From Patescibacteria group bacterium AH-259-L07 (GTDB taxonomy: Bacteria; Patescibacteriota; Patescibacteriia; UBA2591; UBA6264): a stretch of 10,114 bases of DNA. The position numbers and the translations under genes are program-made. This document shows positions 7,516-10,114 of the stretch, piece by piece. The notes below the pieces were generated by a model. That model was not told the origin of the DNA. It did not search any database and saw only the letters and a list, made by a program, of their open reading frames with translations. Location of the stretch: contig JALLOP010000050.1 of assembly GCA_027718005.1 (NCBI GenBank), positions 1 through 10,114 on the forward strand. The letters are read 5' to 3'. Positions within the stretch are counted from its first letter, which is position 1, and every line of letters begins with the position of its first letter.

Positions 7516-8532
7516 TTGAACATTGTAATCAATACAAACTATAAGGGTTTCGGCGCTCTATTCTTTACTCAAGAGATAGGCCCAAGGCTAACTAAAGCAG
7601 GACATTCCGTAACCTACAACGACTGGGGGCATTATGGAAAATATAACTTAGCCTTATTCATGGCGACCGATTCTGATGTAAAAAAAGCAAAAAAAATAAA
7701 TCCTGTTATTTTTACCGGAATTATTGATCCTAAACTGACGCGAAAAAGGCAAGTCAACGAGTCCAAATTAGCTGACTTTTTAGCAGTCACTTCTCTTGAA
7801 CAAAAGGACATTTTTTTACAATACAATCAGAATATCTTTATCTTGTATCTGGTTCCTGAGATAAAAGAAGCGCCAAAAGTACATACAGATAAAGATAAAA
7901 TACTGATCGGATATCATGGCAACAAGTTACACCTTAATTGCATGAACAACTTAAGAAGAGCGCTCGATGCATTATCTCAAAAATATGCCATAGAATTTTG
8001 GGCGATGTATAATGTAAAAAATTTAGGAAAGTGGAAAAAAAATGTACCGAAAAAATGTCCAATAAAGCATATCCAGTGGTCGCCCCAAAACTATTATAAA
8101 TATTTAAGTAAAACTGACATTGGAGTTGTTCCTGCAAAAATTCCTCTAGCCTTAACGAGGGGGAGACTAACAACTAAACTTTTCAGTAGCTATATAAAAA
8201 ATTGGCCTGGATACTTCAAATATGACTATCTGATGAGATTTAAGTATTCTACTAATCCTGAGAGGGCATATGTGTTCGGTCAACTTCATATCCCGGTTGT
8301 CGCAGATTTCATGCCTTCATATTGTCAAATAATTCAGAATGGATATTCTGGATGCTTGGTTTACTCAAAAGAGGGTTGGTATTATGCTCTCGAAAAACTT
8401 ATACGAAGTGCTGAATTAAGAAATAAAATGAGTAAAAATCTCAAAGATTTTATCAATAAAAATTGTTCACCCGATATAAACTTCAAAAACTTTTTAGAAT
8501 TTATTAATTCGTTACAAAAAGAACGCATATGA
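7516..8532 (+). CDS. Divergent GT-B glycosyltransferase (GT4-like C-terminal domain)
   Basis: This 338-aa protein is predicted to be a glycosyltransferase, less certainly than the GT4 gene in the first block. The start is TTG at 7516: an in-frame stop lies at 7501-7503 and no ATG is available before the conserved-looking MNIVINTNYKGFGALF start. Mid-protein, KILIGYHGNKLHL (128-140) opens the donor domain. IGVVPAKIP (202-210) and PERAYVFGQLHIPVVAD (248-264), followed by QIIQNGYSGCLV, match the C-terminal pattern of GT-B transferases. The usual E-x7-E is not intact: Val and Phe stand where the second Glu region of relatives normally lies, and no first Glu is evident. There is no signal peptide or membrane segment. 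It follows the epimerase by 8 nt and shares an ATGA overlap with the deacetylase. Donor and acceptor are unknown. Confidence 0.75.
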   Translation: MNIVINTNYKGFGALFFTQEIGPRLTKAGHSVTYNDWGHYGKYNLALFMATDSDVKKAKKINPVIFTGIIDPKLTRKRQVNESKLADFLAVTSLEQKDIFLQYNQNIFILYLVPEIKEAPKVHTDKDKILIGYHGNKLHLNCMNNLRRALDALSQKYAIEFWAMYNVKNLGKWKKNVPKKCPIKHIQWSPQNYYKYLSKTDIGVVPAKIPLALTRGRLTTKLFSSYIKNWPGYFKYDYLMRFKYSTNPERAYVFGQLHIPVVADFMPSYCQIIQNGYSGCLVYSKEGWYYALEKLIRSAELRNKMSKNLKDFINKNCSPDINFKNFLEFINSLQKERI

Positions 8533-9182
8533 ATATTATTGCAGTCGGCGCACACTTAGACGATATCGAGTTAGCTTGCGGGGGCACATTAGCGAAAGCA
8601 GTAAAAGGGGGGCACCGGGTGAAAATGCTCGTGATGAGCGATTCTTCGGGTGTGAATTTTAAGGGTGAAACTATCCGGACTAAAGAAGAAGCTCTCAAAG
8701 AAGGGAAGACAGCAAGCAAGGCAATAGGGGTCCGTCCCCTTGAAATCTTGGATTTCCCTAATAAAGATATTCCTTATAATTCTCGCTCTGTAGAGGCTAT
8801 TGATAAAGTAATGTCTGAATTTGATCCTGATATTGTTTTTACTCATTGGCCTTTTGATACACATCAGGATCACCGCAACACTTCTCTGGCAACCATTTCT
8901 GCTGCGAGGAAACGAGAAAATGTTCTCTTGTATGAGCCTTTCGCGCCTTCGGGAAGATCCTATATCCCTTTTCGACCGCAGGTCTATATCGATATTGCTG
9001 ATACAATTAAAGATAAAATTCGTGCAATAAAAGAGCATAAAAGTCAATATGAATTCTATGGAAAAGATTGGACTGAGGCGATACAAGGAAGAGCGCGAAT
9101 GAGAGGATTTGAATGTAATTCTCAATATGCAGAAGTTTTTGAGTGTCTTCGGTTGAAACTCGACACACTTCCGTTGCTATGA
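8529..9182 (+). CDS. PIG-L/LmbE-family zinc-dependent N-deacetylase
   Basis: The PIG-L fold removes an N-acetyl (or similar acyl) group from an amino sugar by zinc hydrolysis. In this 217-aa protein the hallmark AHLDDIE begins at Ala8, giving the expected zinc ligands His9 and Asp12 and the general base Asp11. The third zinc ligand is the second His of HQDH (112-115, His115). Other family signs are ACGGTLAKAVKGGHRV (16-31), DSSG (38-41), ILDFPNKD (73-80), FTHWPFDTHQDHRN (104-117) and a C-terminal stretch that often closes the active site. Length is normal. The ATG overlaps the glycosyltransferase stop as ATGA, and the TGA at the end overlaps the next ATG, so translation is likely coupled across three genes. 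The direct neighbours suggest that it deacetylates a GlcNAc- or ManNAc-type residue of the surface glycan or its precursor. Confidence 0.93.
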   Translation: MNIIAVGAHLDDIELACGGTLAKAVKGGHRVKMLVMSDSSGVNFKGETIRTKEEALKEGKTASKAIGVRPLEILDFPNKDIPYNSRSVEAIDKVMSEFDPDIVFTHWPFDTHQDHRNTSLATISAARKRENVLLYEPFAPSGRSYIPFRPQVYIDIADTIKDKIRAIKEHKSQYEFYGKDWTEAIQGRARMRGFECNSQYAEVFECLRLKLDTLPLL

Positions 9183-9874
9183 TTACAACAATTCACCAAC
9201 CTGAGCATTTACCATGGTTGGGATTGATCGACAAAATATTCCAATCTCAAATCTTTGTTATTTTGGATACTGTTCAATTCAAAAAAAATAACTTTCAAAA
9301 TCGTAACAAAATAAGAACAAGGGATGACTGGACCTGGCTCACCATTCCTATTAAAAAACATTCCCTCAACACAAAGATTATTGATATAGAAATATCATAT
9401 AATCGCGACTGGATGGAGAGCTATTTAAACCTCTTAAAAATTAACTATAAAGAAGCAGAATATTTTACTACCTACTACCCGCCAATCGAACAATTAATTT
9501 TACAAAAGTATGAAAAACTCGCGGACTTAAACTTTGAAATAATTAAATTGATTCTCAAGTCATTCGATATAAAGACAAAAATAGTAAAGTCGTCAAACCT
9601 GACTCTTGACAAAGATGTCAGGAGTTCACAACTCCTTTTAGAAATCTGTAAAGCACTTTCAGTAGATACGTATCTTTCCGGAGCAGGAGGGAAAACTTAT
9701 CTTGATCTTACTATTTTTAAATCAGCAGGAATAGAAGTGAAATTTCAAGAATTTTATCACCCAATTTACATACAGTTGTATGAACCTTTTATTCCGGCTA
9801 TGTCTTGCCTAGATCTATTGTTTCTCTATGGCTCCAAAGCAAAAAATATCTTACAGGGCAAAGACACAAAATGA
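9179..9874 (+). CDS. WbqC-family protein
   Basis: WbqC-like proteins (Pfam WbqC family) occur in O-antigen and capsule loci; as far as I know their chemical activity is not firmly established. From the ATG at 9179 (231 aa) the protein starts with IHQPEHLPWLGLIDKI (5-20) and continues with VILDTVQF (27-34), NRNKI (41-45), WTWLTIPI (51-58), TYLSGAGGKTYLD (164-176) and FIPAMSCLDLLFLYGS (204-219), all family-typical. An in-frame ATG at 9143 would add 12 residues and overlap the deacetylase by 40 nt. I reject it because the family begins directly before I-H-Q-P and because 9179 gives the ATGA overlap seen at other junctions. The position right after a deacetylase suggests it acts on the freed amine or on the same sugar, which is inference only. 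Confidence 0.9.
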   Translation: MITTIHQPEHLPWLGLIDKIFQSQIFVILDTVQFKKNNFQNRNKIRTRDDWTWLTIPIKKHSLNTKIIDIEISYNRDWMESYLNLLKINYKEAEYFTTYYPPIEQLILQKYEKLADLNFEIIKLILKSFDIKTKIVKSSNLTLDKDVRSSQLLLEICKALSVDTYLSGAGGKTYLDLTIFKSAGIEVKFQEFYHPIYIQLYEPFIPAMSCLDLLFLYGSKAKNILQGKDTK

Positions 9875-9889
9875 CTAAACTATATTATT

Positions 9890-9894
9890 GGAGG
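9890..9894 (+). promoter_or_regulatory. Strong Shine-Dalgarno (GGAGG) for the terminal gene
   Basis: GGAGG lies 7 nt before the ATG at 9902. It is the only canonical ribosome-binding site I find in the window. It decides the start at 9902 over the in-frame ATG at 9917 and over the out-of-frame ATG at 9871. Confidence 0.8.
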
Positions 9895-9901
9895 ATAGCC
9901 T

Positions 9902-10114
9902 ATGTTTGGCCAAGCAATGAAAAAAATATTAGAAATACTAAGAGAAAGGGACGTAGAGATGCGTCAAATGCGCGCATTGGAAGTTTTTGCCCGCGAAGGA
10001 GATTGGCAGACAATGATTTATGCTGACAGCATTAAATCTCTTGATGCCTGGGAAGTTGACCATCGGTTTGAAAAAAAACTAAGAAAAAACCTCCTAAAAG
10101 CGAACATCAAAATT
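9902..10114 (+). CDS. Probable SAM-dependent methyltransferase, N-terminal part (3' truncated by window edge)
   Basis: An open frame of 71 codons runs off the end of the window. After a charged helix with the methionines and arginines of M-R-Q-M-R, residues 25-37 read ALEVFAREGDWQT and 47-53 read LDAWEVD. The spacing of a strand ending in Glu with a loop Gly, then a second strand ending in an acidic residue, matches motif I and the ribose-binding acidic residue of class I methyltransferases. The motif I loop is atypical, with one glycine rather than three. EVDHRFEKKLRKNL continues as the following helix. The start is set by GGAGG. There is a 27-nt gap after the WbqC-family gene, so it probably belongs to the same transcript. 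The rest of the gene is needed to confirm the family; a related nucleotide-binding Rossmann protein is the alternative. Confidence 0.65.
   Translation, partial: MFGQAMKKILEILRERDVEMRQMRALEVFAREGDWQTMIYADSIKSLDAWEVDHRFEKKLRKNLLKANIKI

Noticed and set aside
8589..9125. Open frame of 178 codons on the - strand
   Set aside because: It is the longest antisense frame but sits fully inside the PIG-L deacetylase, whose catalytic motifs are clear. Its Ser/Arg/Phe-rich translation shows no domain.
9143..9178. Upstream ATG for the WbqC-family gene
   Set aside because: Family proteins begin just before the I-H-Q-P motif, and 9179 forms an ATGA overlap, so the extra 12 residues are unlikely.
9805..10026. 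Alternative + strand frame reading through 9871 (ATGA overlap with the WbqC-family stop)
   Set aside because: It conflicts with the frame starting at 9902, which has a GGAGG site and methyltransferase-like strands and stays open to the window end. The alternative ends at 10026 with a basic, motif-free translation.
1..10114. CRISPR array, tRNA/rRNA genes, insertion sequences or attachment sites
   Set aside because: No regularly spaced repeats, no transposase or integrase motifs and no RNA-gene-like segments were seen; nearly all bases are in glycan-related coding sequence.
1..10114. Alternative genetic code with TGA as glycine
   Set aside because: TGA ends the GT4, first methyltransferase, GT-B, PIG-L and WbqC genes at normal family lengths, four of them inside ATGA overlaps, so it is a true stop.

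Overview
The window is AT-rich (visually around one third G+C, with many A and T homopolymer runs). All genes lie on the + strand and are packed head to tail. Every recognisable gene belongs to nucleotide-sugar metabolism or glycan assembly and modification, so this is the interior of a bacterial surface-polysaccharide (capsule, O-antigen or exopolysaccharide) locus. TGA serves as a normal stop at five gene ends, so the recoded TGA=Gly code of Gracilibacteria/SR1 is unlikely. Low GC, tight packing, ATGA start/stop overlaps and near absence of Shine-Dalgarno sequences would fit a candidate-phylum bacterium such as a Patescibacteria lineage, but the sequence does not fix the taxon.

Block 1 (1-5152) runs as follows: 3' part of a UDP-glucose 6-dehydrogenase (ugd); a UDP-hexose(amine) 4-epimerase with a Ser at the GalE gatekeeper position; a UDP-glucuronate 4-epimerase-like protein with a Thr there; a GT4 glycosyltransferase; and two SAM-dependent methyltransferases. 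Ugd and the second epimerase together would convert UDP-Glc to UDP-GlcA to UDP-GalA. The first epimerase may supply UDP-GalNAc (or UDP-Gal). The transferase and methyltransferases would use or decorate the resulting sugars.

The only sizeable gap is 5153-5283. It holds a good sigma70-like promoter (TTGACG, 16 nt, TATAGT) and a 12-bp palindrome directly after the -10 box, but no convincing terminator.

Block 2 (5284-10114) runs as follows: a second, different nucleotide-sugar dehydrogenase (UDP-ManNAc/UDP-GlcNAc-type candidate); an SDR epimerase/dehydratase with an eroded cofactor-binding glycine motif; a divergent GT-B glycosyltransferase with a TTG start; a PIG-L/LmbE-type zinc deacetylase; a WbqC-family protein; and the 5' end of a methyltransferase-like gene, which has the only strong Shine-Dalgarno in the window. 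Together this reads as a module for making, transferring, N-deacetylating and then further modifying an unusual sugar. That pathway is an inference from gene content. No flippase, polymerase, aminotransferase, RNA gene, CRISPR array or insertion sequence is visible.
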